DNA of 64,000 nt from Methanococcoides methylutens MM1 (GTDB lineage: Archaea; Halobacteriota; Methanosarcinia; Methanosarcinales; Methanosarcinaceae), in NCBI RefSeq assembly GCF_000970325.1, contig NZ_CP009518.1, positions 1,426,001 to 1,490,000 of the forward strand. Reading direction: 5' to 3'. A program made the position numbers and the translations under genes. Positions within the stretch are counted from its first letter, which is position 1. Each line of letters opens with the position of its first letter. The notes beneath the pieces are model-generated. The model was given only the letters and a program-made list of their open reading frames with translations. It made no database searches and had not been told where the DNA came from. Positions 7,860 through 17,492 of the stretch are shown piece after piece.

Positions 7860-10136
7860 TCAAGATCTCCTTTCAGAATATCCCGCAACAACAGCCTGTC
7901 CCAGGGAAACACCGCCATCTCCACACGGAATTCTGTTATGAGTAAGGAATTCAAAACCCGAATCCTTTACAACTTCACAGATACGACCTGTTATGTGTTC
8001 GTTGTATGCAACACCCCCACTGAGCCCTATAACATCAATACTCCGTTTCTTAGCAGCTGAAACAGCAAGTTCTGCAACCCCAACAGCAAGTGCATCTTCT
8101 ATGGAATATGCTAGATCACGAACATCATGTGAATCAAGCCTTTCGTACAGACCATACAAAAGGCTGGTAGTATCAAGCACTCCACGTTTGCAAACGACAG
8201 GCAGATCCAGATCATGCACACCATCTCTTGCGACTGATTCAAGCTTCATTGCAGGCTCACCCTGATAACTGCGATAATGAGAGATCCCAAGAAGTGCTGC
8301 TGCACTGTCAAGCACCCTTGCAAAACTGCTCGTTCTTACAAGATTAACATTCCTTTCCAGTTGTTGCAAGACAACATTACGTTCAGATTCACCATGCCTG
8401 AAGTAAAGAGGCAATTCCCTCAACTCTTCCGGCTCAAGAACATCATGCAGCATCCCCAGAACCATACGTGAAGGATAGATCGCAGCCATATCCCCACCCG
8501 GCATCGACTGCTCCATAAGATGAGCAACTCTTTCATAACCTGAATACGTGGCTTCAAAGACCTCACCGCCCCATATTGTTCCATCTTCCCCGTAACCTGC
8601 ACCATCAAGAGCAATACCGATGATCCTTGAATCGGCTGGCAAAAGATTGTCCACCATTAGCGAAACGATGTGTGCATAATGGTGCTGCACGAAGACCGTT
8701 CTATTTCCACCTTGCTCCTGTGCGAAACGTGTGGTGTTAAATTCCGGATGCAGGTCGCAACCCCACCGATAAGGGTTGATCTTTGTTAACCGTTCCAGAT
8801 CAGAAATGACCTGCTTATGATATTGGGCAGTTTCAAAATGACTTGTGTTCCCGATATACTGGGAAATATATGCATTATTATCCTTTGCCAGTGTAACAGT
8901 AGTGTTTAGCTCGGGACCAACACCTATCACTGACTCTATCGAAAACGGAAGTTCTATCCTCTCGGGTACAAAACCCCGGGAACGACGTATGAAAGCCTTT
9001 TTGCCATTAATGAGCCTGATCACCGAATCATCGATCCTGTTCCTGATAACATAGTTATGAAGCAGAAAATGATCTGCTATTCTACTGAGATCCGACAATG
9101 CTTCTTCACTATCGGTCAACATTGGAAGACCCGGAAGATTGGCAGATGTCATTACGTAGACAGCTGAATCAGTATTATCAAACAGTAGGTGATGTGTGCC
9201 TGAGTAAGGTAACATCACACCCATGTTGTGAAGATCAGGAGCAATGTGAGAAGATAGCGAAAAGTCACCATTTTTATCCAGAACAACGATCGGAAGCTGC
9301 CTGCTTTGCAACAGAGAACTCTCTTCTGCATTGATACAAGCAAAAGAAGATACAGTATCAATGTCCTTTGCCATCACCGCGAAAGGCTGTGCAGACCGAT
9401 TAAGAGAATCCCTGAGATTCAGGACAGCACTGTCCGAAGTCGCATCACATACAAGGTGGAACCCACCATAGCCTTTGATCGCAACGATCGACCCCTCATC
9501 TATGAGTTCAGCACATCTGAGAATAGCATCATGTCCGGATGCAAGAACATCGCCACTGCAATTGGTGAATGAAAGAACAGGACCACATTCCGGACAACAC
9601 GTGGCCTGTGCATGGAATCTCCTGTCAGAAGGAAATTTGTACTCAAGACTGCATTCCGTGCAAAGGGGGAATTGATCCATACTAGTATTTCCCCTATCAA
9701 AAGGGAGAGAACTTACAAGGGAATATCTCGGCCCGCAGTTTGTACAGGACGTAAAAGGATAATGGAAATGCCTGTCCTTACTATCGTACATATCACGCAG
9801 GCAATCAGAACAGATAGCAGTGTCAGGCGGGATAATGGATCTGGCAGATTCATCCTGTTCACTGTCAAGTATAGAGAAATTGGAAAAGCCCGATACACGG
9901 GAAACTTTCGTTCTTATCTGGTCAACAGATGCAAGCGGAGGTCTTTTGCTCTGTAGCTCGTGGAGAAAACGTTCGATATTCTCTTTTTTACCTTCTGAGA
10001 CTATCTCTACATCATTACCTGTGTTCTTCACATAACCGCAGAGTCCGTTCTCTATTGCAATATGATGTACGAACGGGCGAAAGCCAACCCCCTGCACTAC
10101 CCCGCTAACATTGATCTTCCTACATTGAGTTTGCAT
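7860..10136 (-). CDS. hypF: Carbamoyltransferase HypF
   Basis: HypF makes the cyanide ligands of the NiFe hydrogenase active site: it adenylates carbamoyl phosphate and passes the carbamoyl group to the C-terminal Cys of HypE. The 758-residue chain has the expected domains in order: acylphosphatase (GVVQGVGFRPF, residues 10-20), two zinc fingers (CSDCLRDMY, CTNCGPRY, CTECSLEY, CPECGPVL within 109-190), a YrdC-like ATP-binding domain to about 380, and a Kae1-like domain with HHYAH and ALDGAGYGEDG. The start has AGGT upstream. It is the last gene of the leftward hydrogenase cluster, 63 bases after the protease gene. Confidence 0.95.
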   Translation of the reverse strand: MQTQCRKINVSGVVQGVGFRPFVHHIAIENGLCGYVKNTGNDVEIVSEGKKENIERFLHELQSKRPPLASVDQIRTKVSRVSGFSNFSILDSEQDESARSIIPPDTAICSDCLRDMYDSKDRHFHYPFTSCTNCGPRYSLVSSLPFDRGNTSMDQFPLCTECSLEYKFPSDRRFHAQATCCPECGPVLSFTNCSGDVLASGHDAILRCAELIDEGSIVAIKGYGGFHLVCDATSDSAVLNLRDSLNRSAQPFAVMAKDIDTVSSFACINAEESSLLQSRQLPIVVLDKNGDFSLSSHIAPDLHNMGVMLPYSGTHHLLFDNTDSAVYVMTSANLPGLPMLTDSEEALSDLSRIADHFLLHNYVIRNRIDDSVIRLINGKKAFIRRSRGFVPERIELPFSIESVIGVGPELNTTVTLAKDNNAYISQYIGNTSHFETAQYHKQVISDLERLTKINPYRWGCDLHPEFNTTRFAQEQGGNRTVFVQHHYAHIVSLMVDNLLPADSRIIGIALDGAGYGEDGTIWGGEVFEATYSGYERVAHLMEQSMPGGDMAAIYPSRMVLGMLHDVLEPEELRELPLYFRHGESERNVVLQQLERNVNLVRTSSFARVLDSAAALLGISHYRSYQGEPAMKLESVARDGVHDLDLPVVCKRGVLDTTSLLYGLYERLDSHDVRDLAYSIEDALAVGVAELAVSAAKKRSIDVIGLSGGVAYNEHITGRICEVVKDSGFEFLTHNRIPCGDGGVSLGQAVVAGYSERRS

Positions 10137-10199
10137 CTTTAATTTACCTGGTTCAAAATAGTATAAATAGGCCTCGTGAAAAACACCCCGAATTCTTTG

Positions 10200-10697
10200 T
10201 CATTGATGCATTCCAGAAATTTCTTCAACAACATACGGAATCACCCTGCCCACCGCATCAAGAACCTCCGGACTGAGGTCCATTGACATATCCTGCTGTA
10301 TATTACCAATCTCTATTCCAAAAACGATAATTTCAGGAAGTTCCTGAACATGTTTTGCAATAGTCAGGATATCAGAAATTCCGAAATCATGGGCAGAGAA
10401 AATTCCAGCGTGCTCATTGGCTTTGCTCAAAAGGTCCTCAAGACCAAAACGAAGAATCGAACCTTTTTCCCCACTTCCGCTGCCAACTATTGAATCAATA
10501 ATGATGACCTTATTAACGCCATCTAGCAGGTTCAGGATGTCAAGACCGCACACACCGGCATCATGTATCTCTACTTTTTCCGGAAGATCACTGGCCCTTT
10601 TTTCTAGAGCTTCGACAACCCTCACGCCAACGCCATCATCCCCCATTAAAAGATTCCCACATCCGATTATTCGAACAGATGGATCAGATTCAGACAT
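10200..10697 (-). CDS. Hydrogenase maturation endopeptidase
   Basis: A 165-residue protease of the HycI/HyaD/FrhD family. It has GCGNLLMGDDGVG near the N-terminus with the first Ni-binding acid, IIIDSIVGSG in the middle and SAHDFG with the conserved His. These enzymes recognise nickel in the large subunit and remove its C-terminal peptide after the last His of the DPCxxCxxH motif. The substrate is surely the large subunit encoded just upstream, which still carries a 16-residue tail. GGAGG lies upstream of the ATG. The gene sits between the large subunit and hypF. Confidence 0.92.
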   Translation of the reverse strand: MSESDPSVRIIGCGNLLMGDDGVGVRVVEALEKRASDLPEKVEIHDAGVCGLDILNLLDGVNKVIIIDSIVGSGSGEKGSILRFGLEDLLSKANEHAGIFSAHDFGISDILTIAKHVQELPEIIVFGIEIGNIQQDMSMDLSPEVLDAVGRVIPYVVEEISGMHQ

Positions 10698-10768
10698 TCA
10701 GGCCTCCTATGTGAATTCAAGCGTATATTCCAGTATGCATTCGGATAATATTTTGATCCCAAAGACCC

Positions 10769-12556
10769 TCAGAGCAGTCTGACCATGCCGGGTGGATTCT
10801 TCCCTGTGAGATCGATGGTGTGGACAGCACACGTTATACAGGGATCATAGGACCTCCCTACATGTAATATGCCGGTCGGATTGCTGAAATCGACTCCCAG
10901 CCAGTTATCAACAGCAGATATTGTGGAACCAATCAATGCATGTTCAAGAGGACCGGGTACCCCCTCACTGTCCCGTGGGCTCAGGTTCCAGGCGCTTGGT
11001 GTAACGATCTGATAATTGGCGACCTTTGCGTCGTTATCTGTTATGACCCAATGTCCCAGTGCACCCCTGGGGGCTTCACAAATACCCATTCCCCTGGAAT
11101 CCTCTGCTGCTGACATGTCAATATCCACCCGGAACCTTCCATTTGGATCAAGGTCTGTTGTTATCCATTGAATCACTTCATTGGTTATTATGAACAATTC
11201 CTGCATGCGTGCTATCATTCTGGTAAAGCTGTTGAAAGGAGAATATCCATTATCCAGGAACAATTGCACAAGACCCGTAACAAGTGGCTCTTTCATGATA
11301 AGCAAACGGGAGAACGGGCCCACCTCACAGGGGATGCCCTCATAACGTGGAGCTTTGGACCATGTGTATTTTTCCGCAGAGAAATCCTGATAATCGATCC
11401 TACCGGGATCAGTAAAAGGTTCGGTAACACCCTCATAAGGATGTTTATCGCCTTCATAGTCGTCATAGAAGGCATGTTTTACACTTTCCGTGACCTTAGC
11501 TGAATCAAATTTGTGGTATTCAAGCGAACTGGTCATAAAACCGGAGGTCTGGAAGCGATCACCGGCAGGACTTGTTGGTTCATATCCTTCGTGTTCCACG
11601 TTGTAGAAATCCCCATATGAAAGGAAACCGATCTTTGAAAGATCATTGTATCCACTCATATTGTCGTGCTTGAGACTTATTGGAAGTCCCATTATTTGTT
11701 CACCGATAAGTTCCGAGCCTAATGCGGAATAGAGTTCAACATCCCCCCAGCCATTTGAACGCGAAAGGTCGTTTGTTCTGAGTGATCTTTCGGTCAGTTC
11801 GTGAAGATGTTCAATAAAGAAATCCACAGCTTTCTTTGGAGAAGATGCCCTGTACGTGTTCCCAACCCATTCCTCGAAGGGTATTCCTATCGAAGTAGCA
11901 TTTAGGAAATCGACCACCTCTGACATGATCGACGACATTGTTTCAACATCTGAAGCCGTCGGATTGTTCGTAACCCCGCCGGGATACATGACAGTCTGGT
12001 GGGGCATCTTTCCACCGATCACAGCACCGGCATCGTGCAGTATCTTCTTCATCGGTATTACGCCAACATAGGAACTTCCGGGAGGAATAGATTCTCCACC
12101 GATCTTGTAGCTGATCGGGGCAAATCTCCCAAGAAACTCTTTCCATACCGATGATCCCAGGTTCCCAAAAGTGGACAGTACATCACCATAGGCAGGATTT
12201 GCAAGGTCCGGGCCCCACAGGATGTAGAAATGGAGTAAATGATTTGAGATCGTGTTCAGTCCGTGATTAATGTTCCTTGCAACAAGTGCATCCTTTGGAA
12301 CAGACTCAGCAACGCCATATAGATCATCAAGTGCATTGACAGCAGCTATGGAGTGTGCCACCGGACAGACACCACAGATCCTCTGGGAAAGGAGAATTGA
12401 ATCCCTCGGATCCTGACCGCGATATATACGTTCAAACCCCCTGAAGATCATGTTGGAACTTCTTGCCTCAGTTATGATACCGTTCTCATCGACCTCGGTA
12501 TCAAGCCTTAAAGGACCTACTACCCTTGTAAGGGGGTCAACCGTTACACGGACCAT
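10769..12556 (-). CDS. NiFe hydrogenase large subunit
   Basis: The catalytic subunit, 595 residues. Ni-binding motif L1 is RICGVCPVAHS (Cys61, Cys64) and L2 is DPCITCAVH (Cys573, Cys576). The last 16 residues after the His form the peptide removed at maturation. Length and sequence fit group 1 uptake hydrogenases, nearest in kind to the methanophenazine-reducing Vht/Vho enzymes of Methanosarcina. It oxidises or forms H2 together with the small subunit. The ATG overlaps the stop codon of the small-subunit gene, pointing to coupled translation. Unlike vht operons, no cytochrome b gene follows; the next genes are the protease and hypF. Confidence 0.93.
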   Translation of the reverse strand: MVRVTVDPLTRVVGPLRLDTEVDENGIITEARSSNMIFRGFERIYRGQDPRDSILLSQRICGVCPVAHSIAAVNALDDLYGVAESVPKDALVARNINHGLNTISNHLLHFYILWGPDLANPAYGDVLSTFGNLGSSVWKEFLGRFAPISYKIGGESIPPGSSYVGVIPMKKILHDAGAVIGGKMPHQTVMYPGGVTNNPTASDVETMSSIMSEVVDFLNATSIGIPFEEWVGNTYRASSPKKAVDFFIEHLHELTERSLRTNDLSRSNGWGDVELYSALGSELIGEQIMGLPISLKHDNMSGYNDLSKIGFLSYGDFYNVEHEGYEPTSPAGDRFQTSGFMTSSLEYHKFDSAKVTESVKHAFYDDYEGDKHPYEGVTEPFTDPGRIDYQDFSAEKYTWSKAPRYEGIPCEVGPFSRLLIMKEPLVTGLVQLFLDNGYSPFNSFTRMIARMQELFIITNEVIQWITTDLDPNGRFRVDIDMSAAEDSRGMGICEAPRGALGHWVITDNDAKVANYQIVTPSAWNLSPRDSEGVPGPLEHALIGSTISAVDNWLGVDFSNPTGILHVGRSYDPCITCAVHTIDLTGKNPPGMVRLL

Positions 12557-13677
12557 TATTGATCAGCCTCCTTTCTTTTCCTGTTTTTCTTGCTTGAATA
12601 CAGTGGTCTTGTATTATCAGGAAAATCCGGTTCCACGCATGCAATACAAGGGGAACCTGCCTGCACACAGTAGCTGTGCCCGTCATTCCATTTGCGCAGT
12701 GCACAGTCGGCATGTGCAAGGAAGGCCTGGCATCCCATTTTCAGCAGGCATTTCTCTCCGCCAACACAGGTATCGAATTCCTTGTTATCAAAAAACTCCT
12801 TTCTGGGACAGTCCTTGTGAACGTTATGATCCGGTGGGAAGAAAACCTTGGGCCTGCCAAATTTATCCAGCACCTCAGGCAGGTCATCGGGTATCTTAAC
12901 ATTACCTGATATAATTGCACTTAACGTATAGATTATCCAGTCGGGATGAGGGGGACAGCCCGGAATGTTGATCACAGGTTTGTCTATCCCGAGAAGGTTC
13001 AACATTCCTTTTGAAGGATCTTTCTTCGTAAAGGCAACACCTCGATAATCCAGAATATTAACGATGTCGCTGTCAGCAGTATTTATGCCACCGTATGCAG
13101 CACAGGTCCCCACAGCTATTATCAGGTCAGCATTTTGGGCTGCCTTTTTGAACATTTCCTTGCTGCTGCGGTTTCCGGACATGAAATATTTCCCCGAACC
13201 ATCGGGACCGTTCGCAATTGCACCCTCCACCATCAGAATATAGTTGCCCTGTTCACTGATCTCATCAAGAAGTATTTCTGAATTTAGTTCTGAAGTATTG
13301 GCAGGCTCCCCATCAACAAATAGCCCCTGATGTGCAAGGAAAGCTTCATGACGTTTCAGATCTATGTTCAGTATCTCGAATGCCTTCAGGAGTGCAGGAT
13401 TGGAAGCATCCAGTAAAGACTCAGAACAACCTGTACATTGGGCTCCCTGGATCCACAATACACGAGTCTCAGGAAAGTCATGATCTCCAGGATTATCATT
13501 CATGTAGGACTCCAGAAGCTTGAATCCCCCTCCTGACCTTCTTGCCTTAAGGAACTTGTGCCAGTCCATCCTTAAGAAATCAAGATCATTGGCAGTGCTG
13601 CCTGAATCGGTACTTTCCTCACTCAAGTGATCATCCCAATATGAATTATCGTTGAAATGGATCAGGATATTTCCCAC
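12556..13677 (-). CDS. NiFe hydrogenase small subunit, without Tat signal
   Basis: The 373-residue electron-transfer subunit has the proximal-cluster ligands QGAQCTGCSESL, AVGTCAAYGG and IPGCPPHPDW, and in the C-terminal part the medial and distal ligands (HKDCPRKEFF, KCLLKMGC, HADCAL, GSPCIACVEPDFP). Group 1 small subunits normally begin with a twin-arginine signal and, in Vht types, end in a membrane helix. Here residues 1-60 are acidic and hydrophilic (FLRMDWHKFLKARRSGGG is the nearest to a Tat motif, with no hydrophobic stretch after it) and the C-terminus is a basic tail. It therefore looks cytoplasmic. The start codon is GTG at 13677. Confidence 0.92.
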   Translation of the reverse strand: MGNILIHFNDNSYWDDHLSEESTDSGSTANDLDFLRMDWHKFLKARRSGGGFKLLESYMNDNPGDHDFPETRVLWIQGAQCTGCSESLLDASNPALLKAFEILNIDLKRHEAFLAHQGLFVDGEPANTSELNSEILLDEISEQGNYILMVEGAIANGPDGSGKYFMSGNRSSKEMFKKAAQNADLIIAVGTCAAYGGINTADSDIVNILDYRGVAFTKKDPSKGMLNLLGIDKPVINIPGCPPHPDWIIYTLSAIISGNVKIPDDLPEVLDKFGRPKVFFPPDHNVHKDCPRKEFFDNKEFDTCVGGEKCLLKMGCQAFLAHADCALRKWNDGHSYCVQAGSPCIACVEPDFPDNTRPLYSSKKNRKRKEADQ

Positions 13678-13798
13678 TAAAAACGCCCGATAAAACCCAT
13701 CCCACTATTGTAGTTATTTTACTTTCAGGTATAAATAACAATCCAATCACTACTGGCAGACACCACATATTAAATACAAAAGATTCCATTTTTATAGT
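13678..13798. promoter_or_regulatory. Divergent promoter between the hydrogenase and hypCDABE operons
   Basis: Rightward, TATTAAATAC at about 13769-13778 lies 25-30 bases before the hypC ATG, predicting a leaderless or nearly leaderless transcript. Leftward, TTATTTATACC (complement of about 13727-13737) is a TATA candidate for the small-subunit gene. Confidence 0.45.
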
Positions 13799-14029
13799 AT
13801 GTGCATAGCCATTCCGGGAAAAATAACTTCGATCCTGAATGAGAATACGGCTACTGTGGATATCGGGGGTATAAAGAGAAAGGTGAACCTTGATCTGATA
13901 GGGGGAGCTGACAGTTCGCTTATAGGCAGGTATGCACTTGTCCATGTCGGCTATGCCATCTCATTGGTATCTGATGAAGAAAGTGAAGAAATTCTCAAAT
14001 TACTAAGAGATGTGATGGACCTCAGTTGA
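13799..14029 (+). CDS. hypC: Hydrogenase maturation chaperone HypC
   Basis: Small 76-residue chaperone with the invariant N-terminal MCIAIPGK, whose Cys2 binds the iron centre and the large-subunit precursor, and the OB-fold sequence ALVHVGYAIS. With HypD it forms the platform on which the Fe(CN)2CO group is built. It opens the hypC-D-A-B-E operon, divergent from the structural genes, with four bases before hypD. Confidence 0.95.
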   Translation: MCIAIPGKITSILNENTATVDIGGIKRKVNLDLIGGADSSLIGRYALVHVGYAISLVSDEESEEILKLLRDVMDLS

Positions 14030-14033
14030 TATT

Positions 14034-15122
14034 ATGGAAAGCATTGAGCAAAAGCTGATATCAAGGATCAATGAACATGCCACCCCTCTTCGGATAATGC
14101 ATGTATGTGGAACTCATGAAAGGACCATATCAAAATATGCAATTCGCGATGTGATCTCCGAGGATATTCAGCTGTTAAGTGGCCCCGGATGTCCTGTTTG
14201 TGTGACCCCTGCAGAGGATATCGACTTTGCAATTGCACTGGCAAGGTCCGGAAAGGTGATAACATCCTTTGGGGATATGATGAGGGTCCCGGGAACTTTG
14301 GGAAGTCTCTTCGATGCAAGGTCAGAGGGATGTGATGTTCGCATGGTCTACAGCATCGATGATGCCATAAGGATCGCAGAAGATAACCCGACCCAGGAGA
14401 TCGTATTTTTCGGGATCGGATTTGAGACCACCGCTCCCTCAAATGCTGCTGCCTTGCTGAGAGGTGTGCCAGAGAACTTCAGCATTCTGATAAGCCATAA
14501 ACTCATGCCTCCGGCAATGGAGATACTCACACAGGATACGATTGTTGACGGATTCCTGGCACCCGGACATGTTTCAACGATCATTGGGACAGAGCCATAT
14601 GAACCCATTTCAAAAAAGGGATTTCCGATCGTAGTAACAGGTTTCGAAGCTCTGGATGTTCTGCTCGGCATAGCTATGATACAGAACCAGATCGAATCCG
14701 GCAGCTCCTCTGTTGAGAATGCATATCCACGTGCAGTAAATGCTGAGGGGAATATTAAGGCCCGGGAAATGATGTATCAGGTCTTTAAGCAGACTGATAG
14801 CGAATGGCGGGGAATCGGGATTATAGAAAACTCAGGAATTGCTCTGAGAACGGAGTTTGAGCAATTTGATGCTTCGAATATTCATGCTGAGATCTATGAA
14901 AAGGTCTTACATGACAGGAAGGTTTCAGAAAACGATAGTGATGGAACTAGCCTTTATGAAGAATGTATGTGTGCTGAGATACTGACAGCACGCGCCCAAC
15001 CTTCCCAATGTCCTTTCTTTGCCGGAAGATGTTCACCAGAAGATCCGGTCGGGCCCTGTATGGTAAGCCTGGAAGGCACATGCTATAACTGGTACAAATA
15101 CAGACATACTAAGGGAATATAA
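14034..15122 (+). CDS. hypD: Hydrogenase maturation protein HypD
   Basis: The 362-residue iron-sulfur protein on which Fe(CN)2CO is assembled. It shows the family signatures MHVCGTHERTI with the active-site Cys, GPGCPVCVTP, GFGIGFETTAP-like FFGIGFETTAP, and a C-terminal 4Fe-4S group built from CMCAEIL, CPFFAGRCSP and GTCYNW. It receives cyanide from HypE and works in complex with HypC. It follows hypC by four bases and ends one base before hypA, so the genes are certainly cotranscribed. Confidence 0.95.
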   Translation: MESIEQKLISRINEHATPLRIMHVCGTHERTISKYAIRDVISEDIQLLSGPGCPVCVTPAEDIDFAIALARSGKVITSFGDMMRVPGTLGSLFDARSEGCDVRMVYSIDDAIRIAEDNPTQEIVFFGIGFETTAPSNAAALLRGVPENFSILISHKLMPPAMEILTQDTIVDGFLAPGHVSTIIGTEPYEPISKKGFPIVVTGFEALDVLLGIAMIQNQIESGSSSVENAYPRAVNAEGNIKAREMMYQVFKQTDSEWRGIGIIENSGIALRTEFEQFDASNIHAEIYEKVLHDRKVSENDSDGTSLYEECMCAEILTARAQPSQCPFFAGRCSPEDPVGPCMVSLEGTCYNWYKYRHTKGI

Positions 15123-15123
15123 A

Positions 15124-15507
15124 ATGCATGAATATTCACTTGCCTGTGAGATATTTGAAACTGTGATAGAAACAGCACATGATAATAAAGCATCAGCAGT
15201 AAATTCCATAACACTGGAAATCGGAATGCTTACCCATGCGAATCCGGAACAGTTATTGTTCTGCCTTGAAGTTCTATCCCGGGATAGTATTGCCGAAGGT
15301 GCAAAGGTCAACGTGAACTTCATTTCACCATATGGGGAGTGTGATTGTGGATACCGGGGAGATGTCGGAGTGGGAGATGGCATCAATTGTGAAGATCAGC
15401 CATCCCTTTATGAGTATGCAGTAATGACCTGCCCATCATGTGGAAAGCCGCTTCAACTCGTGGGTGGAGATGAGCTCATTGTCCAGACGATCGATATCGA
15501 AATATGA
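15124..15507 (+). CDS. hypA: Hydrogenase nickel incorporation protein HypA
   Basis: Begins MHEYSL, in which the His2 region binds nickel. The zinc-binding segment is somewhat expanded: CDCG near residue 69 and CPSCG near residue 104, with about 30 residues between them instead of the shorter spacing usual in bacteria. HypA delivers nickel to the large-subunit precursor together with HypB. The start ATG is one base after the hypD stop codon. Length 127 residues. Confidence 0.93.
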   Translation: MHEYSLACEIFETVIETAHDNKASAVNSITLEIGMLTHANPEQLLFCLEVLSRDSIAEGAKVNVNFISPYGECDCGYRGDVGVGDGINCEDQPSLYEYAVMTCPSCGKPLQLVGGDELIVQTIDIEI

Positions 15508-15528
15508 AAACAGAGAGAGGAACTGTCA

Positions 15529-16185
15529 ATGCTGATGCATGTTGTAAACGTTAATAAGGATGTCCTGAAAGCCAATAATGAAATTGCACAGAGCAACAGG
15601 AAGCTTTTGATCAGGAACAGAGTCTTCACCATGAACATCATGGGAGCCATCGGTTCCGGGAAGACGACACTTATTGAAGAGGCGATCAATGCACTCGGAG
15701 ATCATTACAGGATAGCGGTAATTGCAGGCGATGTGGTAGCAGAGATGGATGCATCCCGTTTCGAAAGGCTTGGTGTGAGAACGGTAGCTGCAAACACCGG
15801 AAGAGAATGTCACCTGGATGCTAGACTTGTGGAAAGATCACTGGCGGATCTGGACCTTAAGAACATTGACATCCTGTTCATTGAAAACGTAGGGAATCTC
15901 ATCTGTCCTGTTGATTACAAACTCGGTGAACGCGTCCGTGTTGTGATCGTAAGTGTAAGTGAAGGTGATGATACTGTTATGAAGCATCCGATGATCTTCA
16001 AAAGCTCAGACCTTGCCATCGTAAACAAAGTTGACATCAGTGAAGCTGTAGATGCGGATCCTGCAAAAATGAAAGCTGACATCAAGCAATTGAAACCATC
16101 AATTCCGGTACTGCTAACCTCTAAAAATGACAGGATAAGCATTGACAGATGGATAGAGTATATTGAATCGTATATTGAAGAATAA
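15529..16185 (+). CDS. hypB: Hydrogenase nickel incorporation GTPase HypB
   Basis: A 218-residue SIMIBI-class GTPase with Walker A GAIGSGKTT, the metal-site pair NTGRECHLDA at the dimer interface, FIENVGNLICPVD, and the G-specificity motif NKVD. GTP hydrolysis drives nickel transfer with HypA. It lacks the His-rich N-terminal nickel-storage stretch of some bacterial HypB proteins. The ribosome-binding site GAGAGGA lies ahead of ATG 15529. It is the fourth gene of the hyp operon. Confidence 0.94.
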   Translation: MLMHVVNVNKDVLKANNEIAQSNRKLLIRNRVFTMNIMGAIGSGKTTLIEEAINALGDHYRIAVIAGDVVAEMDASRFERLGVRTVAANTGRECHLDARLVERSLADLDLKNIDILFIENVGNLICPVDYKLGERVRVVIVSVSEGDDTVMKHPMIFKSSDLAIVNKVDISEAVDADPAKMKADIKQLKPSIPVLLTSKNDRISIDRWIEYIESYIEE

Positions 16186-16233
16186 TATACCTGTTTCTGA
16201 TAGTTATAAACCTGAGAGACCGAAGTGAGAATC

Positions 16234-17331
16234 ATGCCAAAAGATAATGTCATAAAGATGGAACACGGAGCAGGCGGAGAGCCGATGCAGGCTCTGATAC
16301 GTGACCTGATCCTCAACAACATAATCAGCAGATCTGCGGGACTTGTGGGACTTGATGATCTCGATGATGGTGCAACGATTAACATCACAGGTATACTTGA
16401 AAATAAAAACAGTAATGTCAACAGTAATGACAGTGGCAATTGCAATAATCCTGGTGAGATCGTTATCACTACAGACAGTCACGTAATAACACCTGCCTTT
16501 TTCCCGGATTCCAATATTGGCAGGCTTGCTGTCTCAGGCACTGTGAACGATCTCGCAGTAATGGGAGCTGAACCTCTTGCTCTTACATGTGCAATGATTG
16601 TGCCTGAAGGATTTGAACTTAGCTCTTTTGAGAAAATAGTCAGATCAATGAGCGAAGCTGCAGAAGAGGTGGATGTCCCTATTATAACAGGCGATACGAA
16701 AACGGTGGAAAGAAACGGACTTGACTCTATCATAATTAACACTACAGGCATCGGAATAGCGAATGAAGTGATAAGGGACTGCGGTTTGTGTACCGGTGAC
16801 AAAATAATACTTACAGGCACCATAGGTGACCATGGGATATCGCTTCTGGCTCACAGGGAAGGATTCGAACTTACCACCGATCTGGTGTCTGATGTGGCTC
16901 CCTTGTGGAATATGCTAAAGGACGTTGTTCAGATAAGAACTATCGAAGGAAAGCCTGCCATATCAGCGATGAAGGACCCTACCAGAGGAGGACTTGCAGG
17001 CACACTGAACGAAATGGCTCAAAAAAGCGGAACAGGGATCAGCATTGAACAAAAGGACCTGCCGATAAAAGAAGCCGTATCTTCTGCCTGCGAAATGCTT
17101 GGCATAGACCCTCTTGAAGTAGCAAATGAAGGTAAAGCTGTCATCTGTGTTAAGGCTGAAAATGCAGAAGAAGTGCTGTCAATAATTCGTGAACATGAGT
17201 ATGGCAAAGATGCTGCTATCATAGGAGAAGCAACAGAAGAGAATTTAGGGAAGGTTCTGATGAGGACACCAATTGGTAGCATGAGATATGTGGACCCGCC
17301 TACAGGCGATCTTATACCACGTATCTGCTGA
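16234..17331 (+). CDS. hypE: Carbamoyl dehydratase HypE
   Basis: HypE dehydrates the carbamoyl group placed on its C-terminal Cys to a thiocyanate and donates cyanide to HypC-HypD. The protein ends PRIC, the required terminal Cys, and carries the PurM/AIR-synthase signatures MEHGAGGEPM, GDTKTVER and DPTRGGLAG. I place the start at ATG 16234 because GTGA stands five bases upstream; the GTG at 16225 is in frame and would add three residues. A hydrophilic Asn-rich insert (NKNSNVNSNDSGNCNNPG) near residue 57 is unusual. It ends the hyp operon. Confidence 0.94.
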   Translation: MPKDNVIKMEHGAGGEPMQALIRDLILNNIISRSAGLVGLDDLDDGATINITGILENKNSNVNSNDSGNCNNPGEIVITTDSHVITPAFFPDSNIGRLAVSGTVNDLAVMGAEPLALTCAMIVPEGFELSSFEKIVRSMSEAAEEVDVPIITGDTKTVERNGLDSIIINTTGIGIANEVIRDCGLCTGDKIILTGTIGDHGISLLAHREGFELTTDLVSDVAPLWNMLKDVVQIRTIEGKPAISAMKDPTRGGLAGTLNEMAQKSGTGISIEQKDLPIKEAVSSACEMLGIDPLEVANEGKAVICVKAENAEEVLSIIREHEYGKDAAIIGEATEENLGKVLMRTPIGSMRYVDPPTGDLIPRIC

Positions 17332-17492
17332 AACATGAATTGAATCTGATTCTCTTTTAACTTTTCAAACGACATGACGTTTTTACGAAGTTGTTTCGTT
17401 AAATTATATCCATATTAATCAGTAACTAGTAAAATTTATATAACTCCTTTGCTAATTTTGTTACATATTATAAATTTCAAAGAGGATGTATA

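Noticed and set aside
13646-13945. Leftward frame with a hydrophobic stretch ahead of the hydrogenase small subunit, at first taken for a missing signal peptide
   Set aside because: It is in a different frame from the small subunit, runs through hypC on the opposite strand and has no Tat motif.
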